The notes under the pieces were generated by a model. It was not told the DNA's origin and ran no database searches. It saw only the letters and a program-made list of their open reading frames with translations. Shown one piece after another: positions 12,131 through 24,421 of a stretch of DNA of 64,000 nt. The position numbers and the translations under genes were made by a program. Origin of the DNA: Eustoma russellianum (lineage: Eukaryota > Streptophyta > Magnoliopsida > Gentianales > Gentianaceae); assembly GCA_036186865.1 (NCBI GenBank), contig AP025042.1, positions 37,814,055 through 37,878,054 on the forward strand, read 5' to 3'. How positions within the stretch are numbered: the stretch's first letter is position 1; each line of letters opens with the position of its first letter.

Positions 12131-12210
12131 GATCTAGCTTCACCACCCACCCTTGCTACCACGTGTCGCGTAGTGACGAGTAGCGTGAGGAGAAATTTGT
12201 GAGGGGTTCC
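12131..12210. other. Unrelated filler replacing AILP exon 4
   Basis: Intron 3 homology stops after ccaacttgttgatc and AILP 3' flank homology resumes at about 12,211 (aggctgttattacttgttgg). The 80 bp between are not exon 4. They resemble 46,537-46,610 (tctagc, tcaccac, ccttgct, ccacgt in the same order), so they may belong to a small dispersed element or be repair filler. Bases 12,211-12,533 are AILP 3' flank plus p24 intron end, without an exon. Confidence 0.55.
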
Positions 12211-13688
12211 TAACCAGGCTGTTATTACTTGTTGGAATCATGTTTCTCTTTCCTTCTTATATAATAATCTGGAGGAGGTTTATCATTACGACAAATATTA
12301 TGGAAACATGAAACATTAAACTTGATGTGGTTTAATATGGATTTTCTTACCTTTTTAAGATCAGCTACCACAAGTTAGTATTAGAATAATTTATGGTTCT
12401 AAGGATTACACCATTCCATGTGTATTGAATAATTAATCCTATGAAGAAGCACATTTCAGTATTGCTGAAGTGTGATTATTTGGTCAATGAAATCTAGAAC
12501 ATGTATGATGCTTTTTTTGTTGTGTGCTTGCAGATCTAATATGCCAGTCTGAGGTCTAGAGCTCTTCTTCTTCTTCTGATTTCTAACACTCATTTCATCT
12601 TTTAGAGTTCAATTGCAAATCCTACAGACAATAACCCTTTGTTTGAAGTCTTATTCTTAATGTTGTAATTTCTTTCCTTTTTGCTCTTTCTAAAGACATG
12701 CACGTGAACTTTTACAATTAATTTTTTTCGTAGAGTTGTCGATTTACTATTCTCGTTTTTGGACAGAATGTTTGCTGTGGTGGATGACATATTTTGCTTG
12801 TTCCAAGGTCACATTGGAAATGCTTCACATTTTATGCAGCAGTATGGAGTAAACAAGACAGCAAATGAAGCAATCATTGTAATTGACGCTTACCTCCTTG
12901 AGGGACAGAGAGCCTTATTCGGTTGATCAAGTTGTGAGAGAGATTCTTGGATAGTGTGCATTCATCTTTATGAAAGTTCTTGCCAAGTTGCTTTCTGGCT
13001 GTTGTGAGTCATAGTCCTTTTATTTGAAATCCCTTGCCCCAACCCACACCAACCGCCTTTCTTTCTCCCTTTTGTTGCGACTTATTATATGGCAAAGTTG
13101 TATGTTATGTTGATGGTGCAATAATTGTTGCTAGTGCTGGGTACTTCTTGTTACAGTTATAGAGCTCATCATTCAAGCTCACTCTGTTGTCCTCTGATCT
13201 AGGATACTGATAGTAGCGTACCATTCTTCTGGGATCTTATCCTCTCAACTGATTCAGAAATTTTGAAGCAGGATGCAGGAAGTCCTTTGCGCCATTCCCA
13301 AAAGGTGCATTGTCCTTTATTTCTTGTATTATGTTTACTGTAGTATTTGATCTACTATTCTTTTTGGGTACACATGACGTAGGCTCTCTTTTATTTTGTG
13401 TTGGAAAGTTACTCTGAGTAGAAGCTTTATTGATCTTTGTTACATAGGAGCTTCCATTCTTAGCTATTACTAGCTAAAGCTGGTTTGGATTTATCCAACT
13501 TACAAAATCCATTATTCCAGGCGTGTCATGGGTTCGTCTTTTGTGAATCAGGCGTCCTTGATGAGTTTTTTGGGGGATTGGGGCATGATCATTGAGCTAA
13601 TCTGTCTTTAAAAATACAATTCATCTTTGCATCCGCTGGCCCAGCGGTCTCAAGTCTTTCATTTTCGATACTTGATTATCCTATGTAT

Positions 13689-13893
13689 TGTTAAGCTAGA
13701 CACGATTGAGAAAAGGTTTTCTTTCTTAATTTCATTTGATAATACAAGGCCCTATTTAAGCTATACAATAATCTCCTAAGTATGGTATATTCAATCTACA
13801 ATAATGATGAAATAATGATGATTCCGTAATTTTCTCCACACTATCCCCTATACTAGGTAAGTCAATATTCACAATTATGGTATAATATCAACA
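13689..13893 (-). repeat. Copia 3' LTR
   Basis: A 205-bp terminal repeat beginning tgttaagctagacacg on the plus strand and ending tataatatcaaca. It appears identical to 18845-19049. The pol stop codon (13888-13890) lies just inside it. Confidence 0.95.
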
Positions 13894-16800
13894 CTCCCCC
13901 TCAAGATGAATGGTGGGATCGCCAACGTTCAGCTTGCGTAATATACTTATGAAGCTTCGCCCATTTACTGCCTTGGTTAGGATGTCGGCTAATTGATCTT
14001 CAGAGCGTACGTGAGGAAGCGTAATAATGTGTTCGTCAAGTTTTTCTCTGATGAAGTGCCTGTCAATTTCCACATGTTTAGTCCGATCGTGTTGAACCGG
14101 GTTTTCCGAAATACTGATAGCAGCCTTGTTGTCGCATCGTAGTCCTGTTGGTTCTGATACTGAGATGCCAAGTTCCAAAACAAGTTTTCGAATCCAAAGA
14201 ACCTCTGTAATACCTTTTACAATCCCTCGGAATTCTGCTTCTGCACTTGATAATGCTACGACCTTTTGTTTCTTACTTCTCCATGTTACTAGATTACCTC
14301 CGACCAAAGTAAGATAGCCTGAGGTAGAACGCCGGTCAACTTGATTCCCTGCCCAGTCAGCGTCTGTGTATGCTTCTATGTTGAGATGCCCATTGTTTTT
14401 AAAGAATAATCCATTGCCCGGAGTTCCCTTGAGATATCTTAAGATTCTGATTACTGCTTCAAAGTGATGCTTTTGTGGACTGTGCATAAACTGACTGATT
14501 ACTCCAACCGCGTAGGCAATATCTGGCCTGGTGTGTGATAGATAGATCAATTTTCCTACCAGTCGTTGATACTGCTCTCTGTCCGTCTCAGGTGCCCCTT
14601 TCTTGAACTCCAATTTGTGATTCTGAACCATCGGTGTCTCAGCTGGCTTTGCATCAAGCATCCCAACCTCAGTTAGCAGATCGAGTATATACTTTCGTTG
14701 GCATATGTAGATTCCATCTTGTGATCGCAACACCTCGATTCCCAAAAAATACTTGAGTCCTCCTAGGTCCTTCATTTCGAACTGAGTGAACAAATGTTTC
14801 CTGAGACGAGAAATTTCATCAGTATCACTTCCAGTAATAATCATATCATCAACATATATAATAAGACAAGTAACGAGACTTCCCTGTTTTTTAATAAACA
14901 ACGTATGATCGGCGTTGCTTTGTCTGTACCCATCTTTTTTCATGACTGCAGTGAATCTCCCAAACCATGCTCTTGGCGATTGTTTCAGTCCGTAAAGCGC
15001 CTTTTTTAACCTGCATACTTGTCCTGGTTTAAAATCATCACAAAACCCGGGAGGGGGTTCCATATAGACTTCTTCACTTAGGTCACCATGTAAGAAAGCA
15101 TTTTTCACATCGAATTGTTGTAATGGCCAATTTTTGGTGGCTGCAATGGAGAATAGTACCCTGATTGTATCAAGTCTTGCTACTGGTGAGAAGGTTTCTG
15201 AATAATCTACTCCGTATGTCTGAGTAAATCCTTTGGCTACTAGTCTTGCTTTGTGTCTCTCTACACTCCCGTCTGCTTTGTATTTAACTGTAAAGACCCA
15301 CTTACAGCCCACAGGTTTTTTATTTGCAGGTAAACTTACCACCTCCCATGTGTTATTTTTCATGAGTGCATCCATTTCCACCATCATAGCCTCTTTCCAC
15401 TGTTGTTTAGCACACGCCTCTTTTACCGTCCTGGGAATTTCTTCGTAGCATAACGTAGTCAGGAATCCTTTGGCTACACCGCTTAATTTATTTTCAGGAA
15501 TAGGATACTGGGAGGCTCGGGCTACCTTAGATGGAGAATACCTTGCTGGTAGGATTCCTCTGCTTTTTCTGGGTGGTAGGGTGCGCCCATGACTTTCTGA
15601 AATAATATTATTATGATCTACCTCAAAATGCCCTGAACTGGCTGTATGTGTGTCAAGACAATGGTTAGAAATGTCGTTATTTTCAGTGGAAACAGGTGTA
15701 TGATCAGAAGGGAAAGCAATTGAATTGTTTGAAGCATATGTATCTGTGTTTACCTGTTGAAGTCCATCCATCATCGGGAGATCCTTGTCGGGTACTGTCG
15801 CCGAGGTTATACTATCGCTGGGAACTATAGCACAGTCGGAGCCATCTACTTGCCGTGTTGGCTCCATCATCGACGACCAGTGTGGGTTTGACAACCAATC
15901 GAGTGGGTCGCCATCGTGACCGATTATCTCCCCCTGACACCGAGATTGGGTGGAGTAGTAGAATTCGGTTTCAACAAAGACACAGTTCATCGTGGTATGG
16001 ACGCGATGGGTACGGGGATTATAACAGCGATAGCCTTTTTGGGTGGAGGAGTAGCCAACAAAGACACATTTCTCGGCGCAGGGATCAAGTTTAGTGCGGT
16101 GGGCTTTTGGGACATGAATGTACACCGTACATCCAAAGATTTTTGGGGGAAGGGTAAGGACAGACGGGATGTCAGTGTGGGTAGATAGTATTTCTAACGG
16201 TGTTTTATGGTGAAGGATGGTAGTGGGTAGTCGATTGCTTAGGTAGACGGCAGTAGATACTGCCTCCGGCCAAAAACCTCGAGGGACTAAGGAGTCAATC
16301 ATCATGGCTCGAGTCATTTCGAGAATAGTGCGATTTTTCCGTTCAGCGACACCATTTTGTTCAGGAGTGTCAGGGCAGGAGGTTTGATGAATAATACCAT
16401 TTTCACACAAGAATTTTTGAAGTGCCCCATCAAGATATCCCCCACCATTATCTGACCGAAGTATTTGGATGGTGGATTTGTATTGAGTTTGTATCATAGT
16501 ATAAAATTCAACAAATTTGATGGCAACGTCAGATTTATGTTTGAGAAGGTAAAGCCATGTCATGCGAGAACAGTCATCAATAAATATAACAAAATAACGG
16601 AAACCCAATTGAGTGGCATTCGGGGATGGTCCCCACACATCTGAATGTATAATAGAGAAAATGCGACTCGAACGAGTATTATTGGAGCGGTAAGTCGCTC
16701 GAGATTGTTTGGCCCGGAGGCAAGTATCACAAGTAATATCTGGTAAAGTAGTAGAAAACAATTTGGGAAAAAGTTTCTGGAGATAACCGAACGATGGATG

Positions 16801-17772
16801 ACCAAGCCGACGGTGTCATAGCCACAACTGGCGCGAGACAGTACCGGTGGCAAGATTAGACTTACCCTGTTGCGCCACTGTATCAACGTAGTATAAACCG
16901 CCGCGTTCAGTACCACGTCCAATGATCTCCCGAGTATGAATGTCCTGCAACACACAAAACGAAGGATACATAAGAACCACACAATCCAATTGTTTTGTGA
17001 GTTGACTAATGGACAGTAATTTAGTGGATAGCGAAGGCACAAATAGGCACTGTTTAATTGTGACATTGGGGTTAAGCATGACGGAACCACCCCCACATAC
17101 TGGGATGGTCTCACCACTTGCGGTCTCAACATGAGATTTATGTGGAGGGGAGTGACTCGTGAAGTCACGAGGATCAAAGGTCATCGTATCTGTAGCCCCG
17201 CAATCAAAAATCCATTGGGTATGTGTTTGTTTAGAAATTTCTGGGCTGATTGGGGGTTTTTCAGAAAGTATTGGACCAGAGGTGACATGATTTAATAAGG
17301 CAGGGGTGTCTGGGATAATTTTTGGAACTACGGGGGTGCAAGTGTTAGTTTCGGACAGTTGAGGGACCAAAATAATATTATTATCAGAAATACAGGGGGG
17401 ACAAGTAATATTTTGAGGGACTGAAGTGGTAATTTGGGAAATAAAAAGGGGATGGGGTTTAGGGTTACCGCCCAAACCCCTCTTACCTGCGCCGTCTCCT
17501 TCGCTGTGAGGCTGCTGCTCTCCTTGGTGGTTTTCATGGCCACCACCGCAGTTCTGCGTCTCTTTGCCCCCTCCATCTCCCAGTCCTTGAATCTGGGCTG
17601 CTTTTCCCCCTGTTCCTGCGGTGGGGTTCTTCTTTCCTTCCCACCATTCGGGATACCCTACGATCTGGAAGCAGCTTTCTTTCAAATGCCCCTTTCTCCC
17701 GCAATGTTCACAAAGGAAGTGGCTTTTGTCCACTTTTGAGGTCTGACGGGTTGGATGCAGCCCCTGCTGCAA
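13888..17772 (-). pseudogene. Copia gag end - protease - integrase - RT - RNase H polyprotein
   Basis: Read right to left. A CCHC knuckle, CEHCGRKGHLKESC, lies near 17,710. The protease motif is FDCGATDTMTF (usually DSGA; Ser is Cys here). Integrase has HSDVWGP, RSDNGGGY and NGVAERKNRT, which carry the D, D and E residues. Reverse transcriptase has KPVGCKWVF, FDVKNAFLHGDL and YVDDMIITG, and RNase H has YTDADWAGNQVDRRSTSGY and ALSSAEAEF. The 957-codon stretch 13888-16761 is open. A single TGA near 16,818 separates it from the 318-codon stretch 16816-17772 in the same frame, within the pre-integrase motif before HRRLGHPS. Gag upstream is in another frame. Apart from these, the coding is well kept. 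Confidence 0.92.
13894..13906 (-). other. Copia polypurine tract
   Basis: The minus strand reads tcttgagggggag directly before the 3' LTR. This is the expected primer for plus-strand DNA synthesis. Confidence 0.85.
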
Positions 17773-17825
17773 CCCTTTGTCTCCAGTGCTTCGGTCCCTG
17801 CCCCGTCCCCGTCCCTGTGATGATT

Positions 17826-18596
17826 TTACTGCGAGTCCCTGTCCGATTCCCTGTGATGATGAAAAATCTGAGGGACCGTGCTTAGTGAGTCCTGCATTTT
17901 TTGGTTTGATGAAAAATCTGTGGGCAGTGGGCTTCGTTTGAGCAATTCCTTTTTTTCAGTTTCGTATTTATCACTGATTGCTGTGAGGAATTGATAAAGA
18001 CGAAACTCCTGCATTTTTTGGTTGTATAAACTGATATCATCTGGGCATTTCATCGGATTTGAGTCTAGGGTATCAATGGATACCCAGACGTTTTGGAGAT
18101 TGTTCCAGCAGGTTTCTAACGATCCCTCCCCTTGTCTGATATTGTTAGCCCTTCGGTGCAAGTCGAACACTTGCAGTGAGTCCCCACCGGATCCGTAGGT
18201 CAGGGCCAGTCCGTCCCATAGGGCCTTTGCCGTTGGATAGCGAGACACATTGTTTATCATTGATGGATCCACATTCTGAAGGATCCACGTAAAGACCGAG
18301 TTATCATCTTGTTCCCACTTTGGGAACTGCGGGTCCGTCGGTGCTGGGGGTGGTGGATTTCCCGTCAGGTGGGAACTCCGTCCTCGGCCTAGGATTGCTC
18401 TGTAGATGATTCTGGACCATAAAGCGAAATTACTGCCGTTTAATTTGACAGCAATATTCATGTTTTCTGGTAAAGATGTCTGAGTGGCTGTTGGATTAAG
18501 GCTATCTCTGAGGATATTAGCCACTTGAATGGCTAAATCCCCAGGACTGGGTGGATTGACTGTTTCTGGCTTGGATGATTCAGGTCTGTCTGACAT
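17826..18596 (-). pseudogene. Copia gag (UBN2/retrotran_gag type), truncated by insertion
   Basis: Starts MSDRPESSKPETVNPPSPGD. It contains NMNIAVKLNGSNFALWSRII and PKWEQDDNSVFTWILQNVDP, typical of copia gag. The 13-mer gatgaaaaatctg occurs on the plus strand at 17858-17870 and 17908-17920. The 50 bp from one copy to the next look like an insertion that also duplicates the nearby NQKMQ codons seen at about 18,025. Because 50 is not a multiple of three, gag runs into a stop and the zinc knuckle falls in the next frame. The capsid protein would be cut before its RNA-binding knuckle. Confidence 0.82.
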
Positions 18597-18832
18597 GATT
18601 TATGGCTGTTTTGCAGGATATGAGGATGTATGTGATGTTGTAATGATGATTCTGAGCAAGACGGGTTTTTACCAGTCCGGAGGGTTGATACTGGTTCAGC
18701 AACCGGAAACTGGTAGGCTATAACGGCAGGACAGGTAAGTATTCTGATCTGGCCGGAAAGATTATTTCAGGCGATGATGAGTCTTATTCTGAGCCTATGC
18801 CCAGAAAACCCACACTCGCAAGAATCGTGCTA

Positions 18833-18844
18833 GCTCTGATACCA
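18833..18844 (-). other. Copia primer-binding site, initiator tRNA-Met
   Basis: The minus strand reads tggtatcagagc immediately after the 5' LTR. This is complementary to the 3' end of plant initiator tRNA-Met. Confidence 0.95.
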
Positions 18845-19049
18845 TGTTAAGCTAGACACGATTGAGAAAAGGTTTTCTTTCTTAATTTCATTTGATAATA
18901 CAAGGCCCTATTTAAGCTATACAATAATCTCCTAAGTATGGTATATTCAATCTACAATAATGATGAAATAATGATGATTCCGTAATTTTCTCCACACTAT
19001 CCCCTATACTAGGTAAGTCAATATTCACAATTATGGTATAATATCAACA
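18845..19049 (-). repeat. Copia 5' LTR
   Basis: A 205-bp repeat apparently identical to 13689-13893. On the minus strand it starts tgttgatattatacc and ends tagcttaaca next to the primer site. Confidence 0.95.
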
Positions 19050-19980
19050 TGTATTTCGTTTTGTTCTCTTCATGCTGTTAGTGCTTTAAGTGCATAGTCT
19101 AGCCTTTCTATATGTGCGCCAAGCGAGGCATTTAGATGCCTTGTTTCAAACTTTGTGTTACTAATGTTTTCTTCTTTCAATCATAACCAACTATATGGTT
19201 AGAGTACCAACTTGTTCATCACATTTCGCAGGTTGCTTTTTCACTTTTTCTGGAGGATTGATGAGTTAGGAGCACTCCCTTAATTAGTTAAAGGTTGTTA
19301 CAAGGATTGATAGTTTGGGTGATGTTTGTGGCGTAACTTTTAAGGTAGATTCTAAGACCTAGAAGGAAAATAGTGTGATGCATAGAGTTGGAAGTGCTGC
19401 TGACTGGTCTCAAATATTATGGAAACATGAAACAGTAAACTTGATGTGCTTTAACATGGATTTTCTTACCTTTTTAAGATCAGCTACCACAGGTTAGTAT
19501 TTGAATAATTTATGGTTCTAAGGATTACACCATTCCTTGTGTATTGAATAATTAATCCTATGAAGAAAGCACATTTTCAGTATTGTTGAGTGTGATTATT
19601 TGGTCAATGAAATCTAGAAATCTAGAACATTTATGATGCTTTCTTTGTTGTGTGCTTGTAGATCACATATTCTAAAGGAAATACATTGCATAGTGTAAAG
19701 CGCAGATTAGTGGATAAATTTGAGTTTAAAGCTCCAGAAAGTTGGATGTGCAATTTTTGTTTCCACAACCATGAGTCTACAATAGAAGCAGTCTCTTTTC
19801 ACATACATAGGGGTCATATTCCTAGCAAGCACGACGTTGTAACAAATGGTTTGTGCTAATCATATGACAATGTTGCTATATTGTTTAGCATATGTGTCTA
19901 TAGTTGTTTATTATGCTACCATGATCTTAATTAAGTGTGTACATCTAGGAAAATTATGATTTGTTATTGACTTCCAGAAG

Positions 19981-21011
19981 TTAGGATAATGGGGCTGGGA
20001 GAGAGAGGTGTGGGACAGATAGTGTAGAATGAAAGGGAAAGTGATAATCGACGGGGGAGGAACTAGGAATTGGAGAAAGAAAGGAAGTTAGGAATTGCAC
20101 GACAGAATCTGAGGGCAGAAGGAGGGAATAAGGAAAAAGAAAAGGAAAAGGAAAGGAAAAGGAAAAAAGGAAAAAAGGAAAACAAAAGAAAGTCCGTTTA
20201 TGTGATTTCTTTGCATTCATGCATCACGACATTGCATTAGGTTATGCGAGCCGCAAGTCGCATCTCTGTTCTGTTAGGTTATGCGAGCCGTAAGTCGCAT
20301 CTCTGTTCTGTTTTGTTCTTTTCTGTTAGGTCATGGGGTCATGCATTGCACGATAGGAAGCATATTTATGAGAATATAGGCATATTATGCATCATATATC
20401 TGACATTGCTTTTCACGCTCATCTCGCATGTTTATGTGTTTGATTGTTTTGAGAATTTATGACCATTATATGTATTTGTGAAAACGTGGACACTCTATTT
20501 TTGCATTTCCATACTTATATGTATTTCACTACTGTCCTAGCGTGTATGATCTCACAGGGCCGATGCGGGCAAGCTACCTACTGAGTGACGTTTTTGTCAC
20601 TCACACCGTTCATTATGTTTTATTACAGACGCTTCAGGGTACGACTATATATGGATTGGAGATGATTTTGAGTGGGCTCACTTGGGCTTATAGAGAGACC
20701 GACTGAAGATTGAAGATTGAGGACTAGAGAAGTTTTATTTCATTATTATTTCATTTGAGGACATAGCTTAGGGATTTTATATTTACGTATTTTACAATGT
20801 TGTTTTAGAGGATTTTGACTTGATTTTGACTATTGATATGTAGTTGATTTTATTTTTGATTTAGGGTTTTGAGTTGATTTATTTCGCTTCCGCAATCGAA
20901 TACGTTGTCGTTTTGATAATTGCAGGGATTCGTACAGACGCCTTGTATATCCCTTATCGGAATACGGCAGACGTACCGGTTCTGACCCTATGGTTCGGGA
21001 CGGGTGCAACA
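19981..21011 (+). repeat. Gypsy LTR1, lacks its 5' part
   Basis: Starts abruptly at a position equal to mid-LTR3 (about 32,316) and ends tgcaaca. It contains a doubled block 'ttatgcgagccg(c/t)aagtcgcat' at 20,240-20,300 and a purine-rich tract at 20,107-20,185. Confidence 0.8.
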
Positions 21012-21013
21012 GG

Positions 21014-21025
21014 TGGTATCAGAGC
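21014..21025 (+). other. Gypsy primer-binding site 1
   Basis: tggtatcagagc, complementary to initiator tRNA-Met, lies two bases after LTR1. The degenerate counterparts tggtatcaaagt (27952-27963) and tgatatcagagc (35661-35672) follow LTR2 and LTR4. Confidence 0.88.
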
Positions 21026-23070
21026 CCGAGGCTCTAGATTTGCTGCAAAAAACGTAGAATTAAGAAATGATCTTAGACGTAAGAGATGACTATAGACTTA
21101 AGTTTTGATGATAGATGTAAGTTTGATCTTAGACTAAGTTTGATGATAGACTATGTTTTGATATGAGACTAACTTGACCTTAGAATAAGTTTGATTTATA
21201 CTAAGTGATGATTGGGTTGGGGCGTGGTTGGTTTTTATCTCCGTTTTACTTTTTCTGTATTTGATTCTCTCATGTTTTTCTTAAGTTTTGTATATTCCTG
21301 AAATGCCCTTGACAAAAAAAATTAAATTTTCCTTGTTGTAGCAAACATGCTGCCGAGAAGAGAACGGTAAGAACGGCAATGAGAATCACTCTGAGAATGG
21401 GGCTCCAGCGCAGGTCGTGCTTCCCCAGGCCCTGACCGACGTACTACGGGTCTTGGCCCAAGCTGTGTCGCAACAATATCAGCAACCACAAGCACCACTG
21501 CACTAGGACTTGAGATTCTTCTACAAGTGGATGCGGAGGAGTGGTGGCGCAGCACAACTGACACCGCCAATCACTTGGATCTAATTTCAGAATGAATTCA
21601 AGAGGTATTACGTGCGAACAGTACGATCCTCAGAGCATGGCCCTAGATCCACGGCGGAAATATAGAATTAGGTCATGATATTAGAAAATAAGTTACGATT
21701 TTGTCTCTAGGTCACAATCTTAAACATAAGTGATGATTTTAACATAAGCGATGATCATGAATATAGATACTGATCTCAGTTATAAGCAATGATCCTAAAC
21801 ATAATCACAATCTCGATTAAGAGTTGACTTTAGACATAAGTACTGATTTAGTAATAAGTGTTGATTATATACTAATTATGATTTGGAAATAAGATTGATC
21901 TTAGACTTAGGGAATGATGATGCTAAGAACGATCCTAGAAATAAGTTATGATCCTAGACTTAAGAAGTCGACCGGTTTTGAAACACATATACCTAGGATA
22001 TCCGATACAATGTTCCCTTATCTAAGGTTGATCATAACTCTCTAAGCCGTGATATTAGTAATCCTAGTTGCATATCATATAATTGATTTGAATGAATTAC
22101 AATGTTAACCAGAATACCCTAGTACAAACGTTAGTTGACATATTAATGGGTCAGACAGTAACTCGGGCTGCCTTACCGTAACTTCAACATGGTACTCAGT
22201 ACCATTAGGGTAAAGTAAATCGGGTCCATATCCCTACTTGGACGGTAACATCAGAGCAGGTCTAGGTCTAAGTTGGGACCATAGCTACTAAGAAATGAGT
22301 TATAATAGTATAATAAATACTAAGAGATGATTTATAGTAGAATGATGGAAATTAAATAACGATTAGCGTTATAAGCGATAGATTTCAGTTAAGGATATTG
22401 TACAAATGAATTTATAGTCTAGGGTTATGTTGGAGATATTATCGGGTTCATAATGGCCGGTTGACTAACCGGACCATATTTATTATTGTTGTAAATGTGT
22501 TGTAAATGTGATCACTTAATTATAGGTAGTAAATGTGATTACTTGATTAGGGAGTGTGACTATGAAGATTTCGGTTATGATAGCCTAGTTATTATAGCAT
22601 TTATAGAGCATCCCTTGATTAGTGGGATTGGTAGACCTAGTCATTGTATAAATTTATTGTAAAAGGTTTCGTGAAAGGCAAGAAGGAATTACAATCTTTC
22701 CTCTCATCCTGTTCGGCCGGCTTGTTACAGGTTAAGATGTTGAGTGTAGTGTAATCAAAATCAGGTCGACGATATTAGTCTTATTAGAGGTATTGACATG
22801 CGAGAATCGACTATAGTATGTGCCTTGGAATTAATATCATTACAAATTGTGGTTTAAGTGTTGACATCGTAACAGTTGGTATGAATCTAGTAGGCTTGAA
22901 TTGAAATAGAGTAAGCATGAAACACTAGTGGTTGCTTGTTCGGGTGAGATCTAACTAGGATAATTAGCGGTTCAAAGTAAAGAAATACAGTGGATCAGTT
23001 GGCGCGCAGAAGCATGGTAATTAGAACACCTTAATTCGATAAATATTTAGTGTGACATGCTAGGATTGGA

Positions 23071-23285
23071 AGACTGTTGTATATGTTTAATAAAATAGTT
23101 CACTAGTACATATTCTTATTATTATGATATATGTGCCCACATATAGAGCGGGGGTCTCACTGGAAGCAAACTCTCTATCCATTGGGATGGGGGTAGTGTT
23201 AGCCTGCCTGTCACCCTACCCAGACCCTAACAATAGCTTGTGCTATCATTGGGATATACTGGGTATGATTGATTGATTGATTGAT
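23071..23285 (+). mobile_element. 5'-truncated RTE-clade LINE tail
   Basis: A 215-bp insertion flanked by the 14-bp duplication atgctaggattgga (23057-23070 and 23286-23299). It carries the RTE 3' signature: gggtctcactggaagc, ctctctatcc, cagaccctaac, ttgggatatactggg, then a gatt-type simple-repeat tail. The parallel copy at 29,950 lacks it. Confidence 0.85.
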
Positions 23286-24421
23286 ATGCTAGGATTGGAC
23301 AATTTAAGTTAGGTGATTTTATCATAGTAGGGGAAGGCTAGACCTATAAGAAACGATACATAAACGGATTGTTCTTTTAAAAATAAGGATGGATTATAAA
23401 AATTATACGAAATATGTGACTATTATTCCTTTAATAAATATTTTATATAAGCACGTACACCGAGTTATACCTATATTTTACAGGGACTTCAAAAGACATT
23501 TTATTTTCGAAAATACCATATTGAGTCTCATTTCTTTATATAGTTTACTTAACTTTACGAGGCTAATTTTTTTACCCGTACTTGTAAATCAGTATAATAA
23601 AATTTTCAATTCTTTTTACAACTTTGAAAAGTTGAAAACTTTTAAAATACGATGTTCTTGAAAAAACGATGTGTTTATACATATTTCTTACAGAATATTT
23701 CAAAATTTTCTGTTTTTGTTACATCTATTTTTTTAGACAAAATTAATTTAATTTGACGACTATCGATATCGCAAGCAGTTAACCGCCTAAATGTTTTCGA
23801 AGATATCTATCCGCTTGCGATGAACATACTTACTTTTTGTGAAGCCAAAAAAATAGCTTTCAAAATATATACCTGTTTTTGAAAACGGAAGGTACAATAT
23901 TCAAATTGTTTCATAAAAACTTATAGTATTAAGTTTCAACTGTTTTGACGCAATTTTACCAAAATGCCTTGTGAACAAGTTATATATTTTTTTTAAAATG
24001 GTCATTTGAAATATCCCATTGCGAAAACAAATCTATGATACTTTGGTTTGTGTTTACAAAAATTAGTAGGTTTAGTATTTTGAATAGTTAAAGCTATATT
24101 CAAAATTATAGCTATGTAAGCTACTTTTCTTTTAACTTGAGGAAAAATATGTCCATACACATATTTCGTATACTAGGCTGCTGACGATATCTTTGAGAAA
24201 TTAAGAGCATGATCATAGAACTAGTTCGTAAGTGTATAAGAACTGATTTTGAACACTTGGTTGTGTTAAGGAAGGGTAACGGTTACCATATTGACATACA
24301 CAAAGGATGTTACTATGGTTAATTATCTAGGGGATGGATCATATGTGATAAGTTTAAGAATCCGGTATAGTAGATTGCAATAAGTCGAATGATACACGTC
24401 AAGTAGTATAAGTGGAAGTTT

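Larger units (their letters stand above)
13689..19049 (-). mobile_element. Ty1/copia LTR retrotransposon, young and nearly intact
   Basis: A 5,361-bp element on the minus strand with the 5-bp target duplication tgtat at 13684-13688 and 19050-19054. The LTRs of 205 bp (13689-13893 and 18845-19049) start TG and end CA and look identical to me base for base. A 12-nt initiator-tRNA-Met primer site and a polypurine tract abut the LTRs. The domain order is gag, zinc knuckle, protease, integrase, reverse transcriptase, RNase H, which defines copia. I can find only two coding lesions: a 50-bp insertion in gag and one in-frame TGA. The insertion must be recent because the LTRs have not diverged. Confidence 0.95.
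12767..19414 (+). pseudogene. AILP copy C, exons 2-4, with copia element in intron 3
   Basis: Exon 2 is 12767-13003, exon 3 is 13203-13304 and exon 4 is 19232-19414. Exon 1 is missing: the copy B 3' side joins intron 1 directly at about 12,534 through a shared cagatc. Exon 2 has indels around GAYxSLRD (12,895-12,915) and a TAG where the intact copy has GGAAAG. Exon 3 is 102 nt, against 121 in the intact gene. Exon 4 has TAG within 'ggattgatgagttagg' and more stops after it, and its end is fused to downstream sequence by a deletion at caaatattatgg. A 5.4-kb copia element lies in intron 3. The Asp-Asp pair before IFCLF survives here although the intact copy has lost it. Confidence 0.88.

Noticed and set aside
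16560..17177. 205-codon minus-strand frame overlapping copia pol
   Set aside because: Shadow of the pol frame, which has clear protease and integrase motifs.
23389..23661. 90-codon open frame in gypsy internal region 1
   Set aside because: AT-rich, not kept open in the parallel copy at 30,050-30,320.
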